Source of the DNA: G965218495 sp965262785 | Lineage (GTDB): Bacteria > Bacteroidota > Rhodothermia > Rhodothermales > Bin80 | Direction of reading: 5' to 3' | Length of the DNA stretch: 64,000 nt | Assembly (NCBI GenBank): GCA_965262785.1 | Contig: OZ253559.1 | Coordinates: 2,294,001 to 2,358,000 of the forward strand | The notes under the pieces: model-generated | The model's input: only the letters and a program-made list of their open reading frames with translations | Database searches by the model: none | Told to the model about the DNA's origin: nothing | Made by a program: the position numbers and the translations under genes | Shown here: one piece after another, positions 7,246 through 16,181 of the stretch | Position numbering within the stretch: the stretch's first letter is position 1 | Layout of the letters: the number at the start of each line of letters is the position of its first letter

Positions 7246-8181
7246 ATGTTTGACTTAAGCAAGCTGATGGGCATGCCGCTGGACGCATCGGGACACGGTG
7301 CGCCCATTGACGCGATGATGAGCTGGGTGCACTGGCTGATGTTAGCACTTTTCCTCTTTTGGGCACCCTTCTTTTTGTACACGCTGTGGCGTTACAGTGA
7401 GAAACGTCAGCGAGTAGCTAACTACCACGGCATCAGGAGCAAGTGGTCTTCCTGGATCGAGGGTGCAGTGGTGGTTGCGGAGGGAGTGCTCTTGGTGGGA
7501 TTTGCGTTTCCGATCTGGAGCGAGATCAAGAATGACTTTCCGGCTGAGAGAGAGTCTACCGTCATCAACGTGGTGGCCGAGCAGTTTGCGTGGAACATCG
7601 TGTATCCGGGTGCGGACGGCGAGTTTGGACGTACCACGCTCGAGAAGCCGTTAGAGGTAGACTCGGAAGATCCCAGGGGCGACGATGATATCATTGTTCC
7701 TGATGAGTTGCACCTACTAAAGGGCAGGCCCGTCATCATCCAACTCACCTCTCGTGATGTCATTCACAGCTTCGGGCTGCCTAACATGCGAGTGAAGCAA
7801 GATGCAATCCCAGGCCTCACAATACCGGTTTGGTTCGTGCCGGAGATGTCTACCAGGGAATTCCATGCGGCGATGACCAAGACTATGCCAATCTCCGCGG
7901 ATCAACAGCGCAGGCGGCAGTACCCGCCGTACCGGTGGATCGCAATGGACGACTACGCGGCCAGTGACGGGACGGTCTTGGTTGAGCAGGGTAGTCGGTT
8001 GTCGACGCGCGTCCTGGACAGGCTCTTCGAAGCTGGCTTCACAGAGGTTTCAGCGGCGCCCGACATGGAAATCAGCTGTGCCCAGCTCTGCGGCGGGGGC
8101 CACTACAGCATGCGGGGTACAGTGATTGTTCACGAGTCACAGGATGCGTTCGACGCCGCGGTGGCGCGCTACGATTTCTAG
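7246..8181 (+). CDS. ctaC: Cytochrome c oxidase subunit II with atypical insertion before CuA motif
   Basis: A 311-residue subunit II: two N-terminal transmembrane helices (about 25-47 and 66-90), then a periplasmic cupredoxin domain. CuA ligands are visible: H174 (DVIHSFGLP) and C278-A-Q-L-C282-G-G-G-H286-Y-S-M289. The distance from the first His to the first Cys is 104 residues; in ordinary subunit II, including the caa3 copy in this window, it is about 35. So about 70 extra residues sit between PVWFVPE and EISCAQLCG, including DGTVLVEQGSRLS and RLFEAGFTEV. No haem c motif is present, so this is an aa3-like enzyme taking electrons from a separate carrier. It is the last gene of the operon. 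Confidence 0.93.
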   Translation: MFDLSKLMGMPLDASGHGAPIDAMMSWVHWLMLALFLFWAPFFLYTLWRYSEKRQRVANYHGIRSKWSSWIEGAVVVAEGVLLVGFAFPIWSEIKNDFPAERESTVINVVAEQFAWNIVYPGADGEFGRTTLEKPLEVDSEDPRGDDDIIVPDELHLLKGRPVIIQLTSRDVIHSFGLPNMRVKQDAIPGLTIPVWFVPEMSTREFHAAMTKTMPISADQQRRRQYPPYRWIAMDDYAASDGTVLVEQGSRLSTRVLDRLFEAGFTEVSAAPDMEISCAQLCGGGHYSMRGTVIVHESQDAFDAAVARYDF

Positions 8182-8243
8182 GTTCGCCGAACAACGGTTC
8201 TAACGAGTATGGTGCGACAGGTTTGCACCCCGTCACCGGTACC

Positions 8244-8271
8244 CTAGCCTGGATTTCCAAGAGCAATAATT
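8244..8271 (+). repeat. Left IS end: CTAG flank plus terminal inverted repeat
   Basis: CTAG (8244-8247), then the inverted repeat through 8271. Compared with the reverse complement of 10349-10376, 24 of 28 positions match. CTAG is palindromic, so it could formally be part of the inverted repeat rather than a target duplication. Confidence 0.8.
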
Positions 8272-10372
8272 CGCATTAACGACGCGATTGCTTCCCGTCA
8301 GACGAAGTCGATGCGCAGCCGTCGATTCTGGAGCCACGGGATGGGCTCGGTCATGTCCAGGTAGCCGGCTTTGAGCAGTGCTCCGTTATGGGCGCGCCTT
8401 CCCAGCCGTACGGTGACCTGCTCTTCGCTCAGCGTGACGGTGGCGGAGGCAGCGACGAATTCGCGGAAGAGCGTGCGTGCCTTGCTTTTGGCATAGAGCC
8501 CGCCTACGCGGTGGGCCAGCATGCGATAGAGCGTGCTGGCCATGAGGGTCAGCTGCAGGTCGACGTCGATCTTCATGGGCACCGCCGCGGAGAGTGCGTC
8601 CATATGGAAGAAGTCGATGGCATCGGCAAGGTTGTTTTCAATGATCATGCGTCGGGCATAGCGGTCAATGAGCTTCGCCGCCGAGGTTTTCATGTCATTG
8701 GTTATCAGCAGCGTCGGCTTTTCATGCCCCAGGTGCGTGATGGCGATTTGCCGGAGCTTTTCGGGGTAGCCCTTCAGCTGAATCATTTCTTCAAACACGC
8801 GCGGTGTGCGATAGGCCCGTCCTACGTTGGAGAGCCGAGTGGTGCGCCAGGACTCCGCGGGCAGGGCCATCAGGGTCTCCAGCAGCTTTGCCGTCCGCCT
8901 GCGCAGGGTAAGGAAGCGGATGTCCCACTGATGGAGCTTGGCCAGATTGGCGTAGGTGGTCAGGCGACTGTCGAAGACCAGCTCGGCCGGCCGCCGGCCC
9001 GTCCGCTTCTGCCAGCCATCGACAAAGCGCAGGATCTCGTCATTCTGCCCTTCCTTGCAGACCTGGGCGTGGGCATAGGCGAAGGTGCGGCCGGCGGCAT
9101 CGCGGGCCACGAAGGCCAGGATGCCCCGCTGGCGCCGGCTGCGCTTGGAGACGTAGTGCTTCTCGACCAGGGCCCGGTCGCCGTGATAGGGAATGGTGTG
9201 GAAGTCCAGGTCGAAAGAGGTGCCACGGCCCAGTCGTGCGTCCAATGCCATGATGCCGTGATGCCACTGGTCCATCAAAGGTGGCAGCCGCCGGGGATCC
9301 ACCCGGCAGCTGTATTCAGAGAGCGTGGACCGTTTAGGCATGACATTGAGCCCGGCAAACAGGGCGGGTCCCTCATCCAGGATGTCCGGCATCACGTGAT
9401 GGGGCCGGCCTATGCCCCAGAGCTTCAAGGCCAGTAGGGCGCGGAAGGCGCAGCCGGCGGGCAGCCGCTGACTGCCGGGCATGCCGCCAGCTTCCAGCAG
9501 GGGGTCTATCGGCAGGCGTGCCAGGTCAAAGGCGAACAGAAACAGGCCTCCGAAGCGGGTACGGAAGCGGCGGGGGGTCAGGTCCAGCCTGCGGACATCG
9601 GCCGCGGGTGCCCGCCGAGCATGGTGCTCTTCACGCATCTCTCGCGTACGGCGCCAGAGCCGGGGCAGCCCAGCTTGCTTGATGGTGCGGGCAATGGTGG
9701 AGATGCCGGCCGGGATGTTCTCTTGAGCCAGCCGCTGCTGAATCTCACTGGCGGAGAGGTTCTCCTGCTTGCGCAGTGCGAGAATGCGCTCAGTGCGCCG
9801 GATATGCAGGGGCGCTGCAGGCTGCGGCTTGCGGCCGGGCTTACTGGTACGGAAGAAGTCGATCGCGGGCTTCTTGCGGAACTGGGCTGCAAGGTTCCGG
9901 ACGCTGCCTTTGTGATAATCGAAGCGTCGCGCCGCCTCTTCTGCGGAGAGGCCCTCGACGTGCATGGCACGCAGGGCCTCATACCGGCGGTGGTTGGGGT
10001 TGGAGGGTTGTAGGAAGAGATGGGCAAGGGAGGACATACGACACAGTATAGGTAAGTAGTATATACCAATGTAGTACAGTAGCAACACAGATGCAAGCCA
10101 CTGCGGCCATTAGTGGCCAAAAAAGATCACAATGCCTCCAAAGATATCTTAATATCCGCCAAATACCGTCCGGAAGGCGTTCGAATACACGCAGGCCCTT
10201 GATGCCTTCGTCAATATAATAGAGTGGTATATACTAGCTAATAGCGTTTGGACGTATGCCGCCTGATCAATAGATATTGAGCCAGAGAACCAAAAAGCCC
10301 GTGTCAGGGCGCACAAAGGGCTTGTATCGACGGGCGAGGACTCACTTTAATTCTGACTCTTGGAAATCGAGG
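8248..10372 (-). mobile_element. Insertion sequence (about 2.1 kb), IS1380-like ends
   Basis: The ends are inverted copies: CCTGGATTTCCAAGAG at the left (8248-8263) and CCTCGATTTCCAAGAG read inward from 10372 at the right, 15 of 16 matching, with AATT agreeing a few bases further in. Both ends are bordered by CTAG (8244-8247 and 10373-10376), which fits a 4-base target duplication. CC(T)..GATT ends and a 4-base duplication recall the IS1380 family as I remember it, but the long transposase is not a typical member, so family is uncertain. One transposase gene fills most of the element on the minus strand. It landed between the A1 oxidase operon and the binding-protein array. A full-length gene and near-identical ends suggest recent arrival. 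Confidence 0.85.
8298..10037 (-). CDS. DDE transposase with N-terminal helix-turn-helix
   Basis: A 579-residue product from the ATG at 10037; an earlier ATG at 10088 would add 17 residues of unlikely composition. The N-terminus (about 15-55, VEGLSAEEAARRFDYHKGSV) is a helix-turn-helix, followed by a second helical DNA-binding region (LSASEIQQRLAQENIP, STIARTIKQAGLP). The catalytic core shows candidate acidic residues: D in FDLDFHTIPYHGD (near 277), D in LVFDSRLTTYANL (near 355) and E in RMIIENNLADAIDFF (near 467), fitting a DDE RNase H fold of the IS4/IS1380-like superfamily. The frame is full length with no internal stop, so it may be active. The stop lies 27 bases inside the left inverted repeat. 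Confidence 0.88.
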   Translation of the reverse strand: MSSLAHLFLQPSNPNHRRYEALRAMHVEGLSAEEAARRFDYHKGSVRNLAAQFRKKPAIDFFRTSKPGRKPQPAAPLHIRRTERILALRKQENLSASEIQQRLAQENIPAGISTIARTIKQAGLPRLWRRTREMREEHHARRAPAADVRRLDLTPRRFRTRFGGLFLFAFDLARLPIDPLLEAGGMPGSQRLPAGCAFRALLALKLWGIGRPHHVMPDILDEGPALFAGLNVMPKRSTLSEYSCRVDPRRLPPLMDQWHHGIMALDARLGRGTSFDLDFHTIPYHGDRALVEKHYVSKRSRRQRGILAFVARDAAGRTFAYAHAQVCKEGQNDEILRFVDGWQKRTGRRPAELVFDSRLTTYANLAKLHQWDIRFLTLRRRTAKLLETLMALPAESWRTTRLSNVGRAYRTPRVFEEMIQLKGYPEKLRQIAITHLGHEKPTLLITNDMKTSAAKLIDRYARRMIIENNLADAIDFFHMDALSAAVPMKIDVDLQLTLMASTLYRMLAHRVGGLYAKSKARTLFREFVAASATVTLSEEQVTVRLGRRAHNGALLKAGYLDMTEPIPWLQNRRLRIDFV

Positions 10373-10376
10373 CTAG
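10349..10376 (-). repeat. Right IS end: terminal inverted repeat plus CTAG flank
   Basis: Reverse-complement partner of 8244-8271 with CTAG at 10373-10376. It defines the outer right edge of the element; sequence beyond it (TGCCAAG...) does not match the left flank. Confidence 0.8.
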
Positions 10377-10548
10377 TGCCAAGAAATGGCGGCTCAATCC
10401 TGCGAAGCGGTCTGGAAGTTCCGGCACTGCACAGGTGCCATGAATGGGCCAGTCGGCGCACTCCATAAGGGTCGAGCGGTGATGCTCGCCAGGCAAGTAT
10501 TCCGCGCAAGAGCGTACCTGTCCGGCTACTTCGCGTGGGTTGTGGCCC

Positions 10549-11703
10549 TTACTTGAGGATCACGAACTCGCTGCCCTGTACTTGCCCAACCACCGATTCG
10601 TGTACGGCCTCCCCAAGCAAACCAAAAGAAAAAGGCCCAAAGATCGTGTCTAGGTTTCGTGTCTCTGCCAGCGCTTCACGAATTGCATCCGACTCGAAGC
10701 TTTCAGCGTTGGCTAAGGCGTTTGCCAGGATATGGGCGGCTGCGTAGCCGCGCGCTGCATAGTCGCCGGGTTCCTCGCCGTACCGCTCACGGTAGCTCTT
10801 CAAGAACGCGAGACTGCGCGGATGCTCGGAAGCGGCCAGCCAAGCCTGCAGGGTCACGGCTCCTTCCGCTGCGCCGGTCGCCTGCTGATTGACCTGCTTC
10901 ACGTCGTCACTGGAGAGCAGCGGAACAATAGCGGGTGTTTGCGTGATGCCGGCGGCATGCATTTGAGGCAGTACGCCCGTGCGGTCAATAGCGTTGCCTA
11001 ATACAAAGATGGCCTCGGGATTGGCGGCCTTCAGGGTGGCCATCTCGGCGGAGAGGTCAGGGACAGGGACGCTGTCTGATCTAAGGTCCCGTAGGTAGAC
11101 GACTTCAGCTACGATTCTAACGTCTGGATATCGTCCAAGTGCAGAACTGAGGATAGCGGAGATGCTGCTGAACATAGTAAACTCGGCGCGGTTATGGACC
11201 ACTGCGACTCGCGAGTAGCCCAGACTCTGTTTGGTAGCCTCAATCCCGCTGGGCACCAGCCGCTCCACCGTAAGGGAGGACCGAAAGAGGAATGGCCTCG
11301 GTATGCCGCGGCCAGGTGCATCCGACGTGGGACTCAGCGCGACCATGCGCTCCTGGAACAGCGCTCTTGCGAGAATAGCCGCACTTAGAGATGTATGCGG
11401 CCCCAGAATTGCAGGTACGCCCTCGTCTTCGGCCAGCTCCTGGAGCTGACGAATGGTATTACCAGGGATACCCATATCGTCTCTTATCACAAATTCCAAC
11501 GACGCATCATGCCCAAGAAGTTTAGAGGCATTGACCTCCTCTCTGGCAAGTTCCATGCCCCGTAGCAGCGCGTCGCCATTTGAGCTTAGCGGACCCGACA
11601 GGGACAGCAGGACGCCGACCTTTATTGGTGGATTGGATTCCTCAACAGCATCACAGGCTGTGAGGGCAAAAGCCGCAAGAATTACAGGAATGAGTCTCGA
11701 CAT
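10549..11703 (-). CDS. Branched-chain amino acid-type substrate-binding lipoprotein (copy 1)
   Basis: A 384-residue type I periplasmic binding protein (Peripla_BP_6-like) anchored as a lipoprotein: MSRLIPVILAAFALTAC, lipid Cys at 17. The fold signature PIKVGVLLSLSGPLSSNG is followed by AREEVNASKLLG, an IRDD segment and a VPAILGPHTSLSAAIL loop typical of Leu/Ile/Val and amide binders. It is the most divergent array member together with copy 5. No transporter permease or ATPase lies nearby, so it may sense or scavenge a ligand at the membrane rather than feed an ABC importer in cis. Ligand unknown. Confidence 0.87.
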   Translation of the reverse strand: MSRLIPVILAAFALTACDAVEESNPPIKVGVLLSLSGPLSSNGDALLRGMELAREEVNASKLLGHDASLEFVIRDDMGIPGNTIRQLQELAEDEGVPAILGPHTSLSAAILARALFQERMVALSPTSDAPGRGIPRPFLFRSSLTVERLVPSGIEATKQSLGYSRVAVVHNRAEFTMFSSISAILSSALGRYPDVRIVAEVVYLRDLRSDSVPVPDLSAEMATLKAANPEAIFVLGNAIDRTGVLPQMHAAGITQTPAIVPLLSSDDVKQVNQQATGAAEGAVTLQAWLAASEHPRSLAFLKSYRERYGEEPGDYAARGYAAAHILANALANAESFESDAIREALAETRNLDTIFGPFSFGLLGEAVHESVVGQVQGSEFVILK

Positions 11704-11885
11704 GGGCTCTGATGGTTTGCGTTTGGCTTGCGCAGCCTGTACAACTATCGGGCTGAATTAACACAAACGGGGAAGGCAACCGTCAGGTTGCGCATACCCT
11801 AGCCGGGTGTGCCACCCAAGATGTCCAGGTCCGGGTGCAGAATCACCTGGGTGTGTAGAGGCGGAACGGAAAGGCTGCTTTTGCA

Positions 11886-13014
11886 AATTAACGAATTCAT
11901 TGTTCTTGACCTGAGCCACTATGGGATCGTACAACGCGTCACCGTCCCCATTGAAAGAAAACGTTCCTTAGATCGTGGCAAAGCCCTAGGTTTCTGCCAA
12001 TTCGCTTCGGATTGAAGCAGCCTGGTAGTTAGCCGCATTCGCGATTGCGGTCGCCGCGATGTAGGTAGTGGCGTAACCACTTGCGGCAAAGTCGCCTGGC
12101 GCTCCTCCACGGCGGGCTGTGTAGCTGTTGACGAAGGCCTTGCTCAAGCTTACTTCTGAAGCGGCAACCCAAGCTTGCAACGTGATAGAGCCTTCGGCCG
12201 CGCCTGGGGCCTCCTCGTTGATGCTGTGAACATCTGTGGACGCAAGTAGCGGGCAAATGAATGGGATGTCCATAGTGCCAAGGGCGTGCGCTTGTGTGAT
12301 GACGCCAATGTAGTCCTCGGGTAGGCCGGACAGAAAGGTCACGTCCGGATCGGCATTTTGGACTGCCGTCAACTCGGATGTGAGGTCTCCGATTCTTGTG
12401 CCGACAGCACGGGAATACGACTGTGCCAGTACGATAGCGACATCCGCATCCGCCTGTAGCACCTCCGTGATCTTTGCATTACCGCTTTTGGAAAAAGTAT
12501 CCTGGCCGTTGACGATCGTTGCCGCTCTGGTGTAGTTCAAGTGCCTCTTTGTCACGGCGATCCCAAACGGCACCAACCGATCTACTGCTAGAGAGGCACA
12601 AAAGACCCATTCGCTTCTAGCGGCTATCCCAGTAGCGGAAGAAGTGGGGCTAACGGCCACGATGCCAGCAGCATCCACTAATGAGACTATGCGGCTGGTG
12701 GAGCTGGACGTCAAAGGTCCCAGAATCGCGGGGACACGGTCTTTGCTGATCAGCATGTCGAAGGCGGCGGCCGTTTGATCAGGCGAGCTTCGGTTGTTCT
12801 GAACAAGAAGAGACAGCTTTGTGTCACCGAGCAACCCAGACTCATTGATTTCGTCCTGGGCAAGCATCATGCCACTTTGTATCTCGGTGCCAGCCTCTGC
12901 GAGGGTGCCTGAAAGTGGAAGCACGACTCCGAGACTAAGCACGCTGTCCACGTCAGCGGAGTCGCATGCCGCAACAGCAAGAGCTACGAAGGCGCTTGCA
13001 ATAAAGATTCTCAT
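11886..13014 (-). pseudogene. Substrate-binding lipoprotein copy 2, broken near the C-terminus
   Basis: Start at 13014 (MRIFIASAFVALAVAAC, lipid Cys at 17). The reading frame runs to a TAG at 11986-11988 (342 residues), where sister copies continue about 30 residues. Reading on in the same frame past TAG gives GFATI, a second stop TAA (11968-11970), then FSFNGDGDALYDPIVAQVKNNEF, which clearly matches the sister C-terminus (FSFDENGDAVYDPIVAQVQNNEF). Two in-frame nonsense changes and loss of the original stop explain the truncation. The lost part is the final strand of the fold, so the product may be unstable; it could still be made. Otherwise it is a normal Peripla_BP_6-type protein close to copies 3 and 4. 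Confidence 0.8.
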
Positions 13015-13240
13015 GGCGCCAAAAGATAAAGTGCTCAAGGTGGTAGCACGTCGCAATCGTATTGGCCGAATGCGTGTATTGCGAATGAGCTTCTGCAGGG
13101 GGTGCAGCAATTCAGGAGGGGTAGTATGTGTACCGATCGCGTCTGCTGCCAGGCTATTACCCGCGAGCGGCAGGCCCAGAGCCGCATATGCGTGAATTGA
13201 TTCGGGATAGGCAAGGCAAACCGTACGCAGGTCCCAGCTG

Positions 13241-14383
13241 CTAGTTGAGAATTGTGAATTCGTTGTTCTTTACCTGGGCCACGACAGGATCGTAGATTGC
13301 GTCGCCATACTCATCAAAGGTAAACGGGCCGAAAATAGTCGGCAGGTCCTTGGTGGCCGCAAGCGCACTCTGGATGGACCCAGCTTGGAAATTCTCCGCA
13401 TTTGCGAGCGCTTCGCCCAAGATGAACATCGCCGCGTAGCCGCGCGCTGCAAAGTCGTCGGGTGTTGCACCATGACGGGCAGTGAAGCTTGAGACGAAGG
13501 TCTTGCTCAGTGGAACGCTTGAGCTGGCAAGCCAAAGCTGAAACGAAACGAGGTTTTCAGCGGCGCCCTCTATCGATGCGTTGATTCTTTTCACGTCAGA
13601 AATTGCGAAGAATGCGGAGACGTACGGGGTATCGGTGATTCCCAGGACGTGTCCCTGTGTGATGACGCCAAACCTATCCTCCGGCAGGCCCGAGAGGAAG
13701 ATGGCATCCGGGTTGGTGTTCAGAATCTCCGTCAGCTGAGTCGTAAGGTCTCCAATCGTCGTACCTGGTGGGCGGGAATATGTCTGTGCGGAGACTATTG
13801 TGATGTCCGGATCGGCGCTTAGCACTTCAGTGATTTTCTTGTGGCTGCTCACCGAAAACGTGTCCACGTCGTTAACGATCGTCGCTACGCGCCTGTAGTT
13901 TAAGTGGTCTTTAGACACCCTGATGCCAGTCGGCACGACCTGGTCTACGGTAAGGGATGAACGAAAGAGCCACTTGCTCTTGGCGCCGAGGCCGCTCGAA
14001 GCCGACGTGGGACCAACGGCCACCACTCCGGCATTGTCCACGGTGGAAAGGACCAGGCTGGTGGAGATAGACGTGAGAGGACCAACAATTACCGACACGC
14101 GGTCCTCATTGACTAGCTTGTTGACCGCTGCTACACTACCATCGGTAGTGCTTTTGTCGTCTTCCGTGATGAAAGCCAATTTTGTGTCACCCAAGCGTCC
14201 GGAGTCGTTGATCTCATCCCGGGCAAGCTCCACGCCCTTCATCACCTCGTTGCCTATGTCTTCAACCGTACCCGAAAGGGACAGCACAAGACCAATGTTG
14301 AGCACGTTGTCGTCGCTTGTAGAGTCGCAGGCGGCCAGTACAAGTACAGCACAGCAGCTTAGAGCCAGAATTCGATTTCTCAT
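13241..14383 (-). CDS. Substrate-binding lipoprotein (copy 3)
   Basis: A 380-residue lipoprotein when started at 14383 (MRNRILALSCCAVLVLAAC, lipid Cys 20), matching copy 4 residue for residue at this point; the frame is open 28 codons upstream, but that part lacks signal character. The type I binding fold begins with LNIGLVLSLSGTVEDIG; other landmarks are TEDDKSTTDGS, VIVGPLTSISTS, VAVGPTSAS and YDPVVAQVKNNEFTILN at the end. It is very similar to copy 4 throughout, pointing to a fairly recent duplication. No permease genes nearby; ligand unknown. Confidence 0.87.
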   Translation of the reverse strand: MRNRILALSCCAVLVLAACDSTSDDNVLNIGLVLSLSGTVEDIGNEVMKGVELARDEINDSGRLGDTKLAFITEDDKSTTDGSVAAVNKLVNEDRVSVIVGPLTSISTSLVLSTVDNAGVVAVGPTSASSGLGAKSKWLFRSSLTVDQVVPTGIRVSKDHLNYRRVATIVNDVDTFSVSSHKKITEVLSADPDITIVSAQTYSRPPGTTIGDLTTQLTEILNTNPDAIFLSGLPEDRFGVITQGHVLGITDTPYVSAFFAISDVKRINASIEGAAENLVSFQLWLASSSVPLSKTFVSSFTARHGATPDDFAARGYAAMFILGEALANAENFQAGSIQSALAATKDLPTIFGPFTFDEYGDAIYDPVVAQVKNNEFTILN

Positions 14384-14609
14384 GGAGTATAGGGGGGATG
14401 GTTGCGAGAAAAGCTCGAGCAACGCGAACGTGTGTAGAATGTGCCGGACCTGAGTGTTTGGAGACATTTGGACTTGAGGTCAGCGACAATTAGAATTGCG
14501 GGGAGAGCGCTGGACGATTGTTCCGTGCTACGGCATTCGTCCACGGTGAAGTGCAGCCACGCCTTCTTCAGGTGCGCTTCGGTTGTCGTATACAAGAATG
14601 GCAAGGCCC

Positions 14610-14950
14610 TTGGAAAGTATTCCGAATTGGTTGATCTTGGCCTGAGCTGGCACCCTGCAGCTCTGTATTACGGTGTCGTATTCTGCAAGCCAATCTCAAT
14701 TATGGCAGCATTGCCGTGAGGTTGAGCACGTTAGGTTCGTTGGCCGAGCCGCATTTCACTGGAAGTGCGCCGGCAGTTGTGACGTAGATTCTTTGTTGGG
14801 CGACGAGACGAAGAGCATACGCCGAAGCGTGCCTCGCTGTTGTGCTTTCGCTTCGCACAATCGGCGGCACCCTTGCAGTAATAGGTGCTCCAGCGCTTCA
14901 CAGACAGTATGCGAGTGCTGGGCGCATAGGCTGTCGCAAGCTATAGCGAT
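14610..14950 (-). pseudogene. Apparent decayed remnant of a further binding-protein copy
   Basis: Within the 655-base spacer between copies 3 and 4, bases 14623-14647 match the 3' end of copy 2 (11892-11916) at 21 of 25 positions. On the minus strand this reads AQAKINQF against AQVKNNEF. Just upstream, GAC-ACC-GTA is in register with the sister GAC-GCG-GTC (GDAVYD). Around 14890-14940 another patch (GCGCTTC, then GCGCATAG) loosely resembles the EALADAE/ILGEA region. No frame survives. The extent is uncertain, and the upstream part rests on weak similarity. Confidence 0.42.
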
Positions 14951-15038
14951 GCCGCGACCCGCGATCCGCCAGTTTGGCGTCGCATCCGCGTGCATTGAAA
15001 GTGGGTAGAGGAGACGGAGCGCGCGCTGGTTCGAACTA

Positions 15039-16181
15039 CTAGTTGAGAATTGTAAATTCGTTGTTCTGCACCTGGGCCACAATGGGGTCGTAGACCGCGT
15101 CACCGTTCTCATCAAAAGAGAATGGGCCAAATATAGTCGCTAGGCCCCTGGTTTCAGAAAGCGCACTCTGGATAGAAGCTGCCTGGTAGTCCTCCGCGTC
15201 AGCAAGCGCTTCGCCCAAGATGTGCATGGCCGCGTAGCCGCGTGCTGCAAAGCCGTTGGGCGCAGCACCATGGCGGGCAGTGAAGCTTGAGACAAACGTC
15301 TTGCTCAGGGCGACGTCAGAATTGGCAATCCAAACGTGAAACGTGATTACTCCTTCAGCTGCACCTGCTGCAGCCGCGTTGATCCTTTTCGCGTCAGCAA
15401 TAGCAAACAATGTGGAGATGTACGGGGTATCCGTTATACCCAGGGCATGTGCCTGTGTGATGACGCCAAACCTGTCCTCCGGGAGACCGGAGAAAAAGAT
15501 AGCATCCGGGCTGGCATTCATGATGTCCGTCAGCTGAGGTGTAAGGTCCTCGATCGTTGTGCCGGGTGGGCGTGAATACGACTGTGCGGAGACTATTGTG
15601 ATGTCCGGGTCGGCGCTAAGCACTTCTGCGATTCTTCTTTGGCTGCTCACCGAAAACGTGTCTGCGTCGTTGACAATGGTCGCTACACGTCTATAGTTCA
15701 AGTGATCTTTTGACACCCTAATGCCACTCGGGACCAGCTGGTCTACGGTAAGAGTTGAGCGAAAGAGCCAATTGCTCTTGGCAGCGAGGCCGCTCGCAGC
15801 CGACGTGGGGCCGAAGGCCACCACGCCTGCACCATCTACGGCGGAGAGGACTCGGCTGGTGGAGCTGGACGTGTACGGACCGACAATTGCCGGTACCAGA
15901 TCCTCATTGATAAGCTTGTTGTACGCAGTCGCGCTGCCATCGGTCGTACTATTGTTGTCTTCGGTGATGAGGGCAAGCTTGGTGTCACCCAGCTGCCCGG
16001 AATCGTTGATCTCATCCCGTGCTAACTCCACGCCTTTCATCATTTCGCTTCCGACATCTTCAAGCGTACCCGAAAGGGGCAGCACTAAACCAATGTTAAG
16101 CAAGTTGTCGTCGGAAGCTGAATCGCAAGCTGCCATTGCTAATATCGCACAACAACTTAAGGCCAGAATTCGATTGATCAC
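15039..16181 (-). CDS. Substrate-binding lipoprotein (copy 4)
   Basis: A 380-residue lipoprotein from a GTG start (MINRILALSCCAILAMAAC, lipid Cys 20). It shares long identical stretches with copy 3 (for example SKDHLNYRRVATIVND and LSADPDITIVSAQ) and the same total length. The binding-fold opening is LNIGLVLPLSGTLEDVG. Most differences from copy 3 are scattered substitutions, including in the loop around VWIANSDVALS, which may affect ligand choice. It is preceded by a 461-base spacer and followed by a spacer with an apparent decayed copy. Confidence 0.88.
   Translation of the reverse strand: MINRILALSCCAILAMAACDSASDDNLLNIGLVLPLSGTLEDVGSEMMKGVELARDEINDSGQLGDTKLALITEDNNSTTDGSATAYNKLINEDLVPAIVGPYTSSSTSRVLSAVDGAGVVAFGPTSAASGLAAKSNWLFRSTLTVDQLVPSGIRVSKDHLNYRRVATIVNDADTFSVSSQRRIAEVLSADPDITIVSAQSYSRPPGTTIEDLTPQLTDIMNASPDAIFFSGLPEDRFGVITQAHALGITDTPYISTLFAIADAKRINAAAAGAAEGVITFHVWIANSDVALSKTFVSSFTARHGAAPNGFAARGYAAMHILGEALADAEDYQAASIQSALSETRGLATIFGPFSFDENGDAVYDPIVAQVQNNEFTILN

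Noticed and set aside
8388..9437. 349-codon open frame antisense to the transposase
   Set aside because: No protein-like motifs; the opposite strand has clear transposase domains and matching IS ends.
10057..10236. The 12-base inverted repeat as the true IS ends
   Set aside because: It lies inside the longer, better-matching ends at 8248 and 10372 and would exclude most of the transposase.
15020..15035. GGTTCGAACT resembling a tRNA T-loop
   Set aside because: No acceptor, D-arm or anticodon arm can be folded around it.
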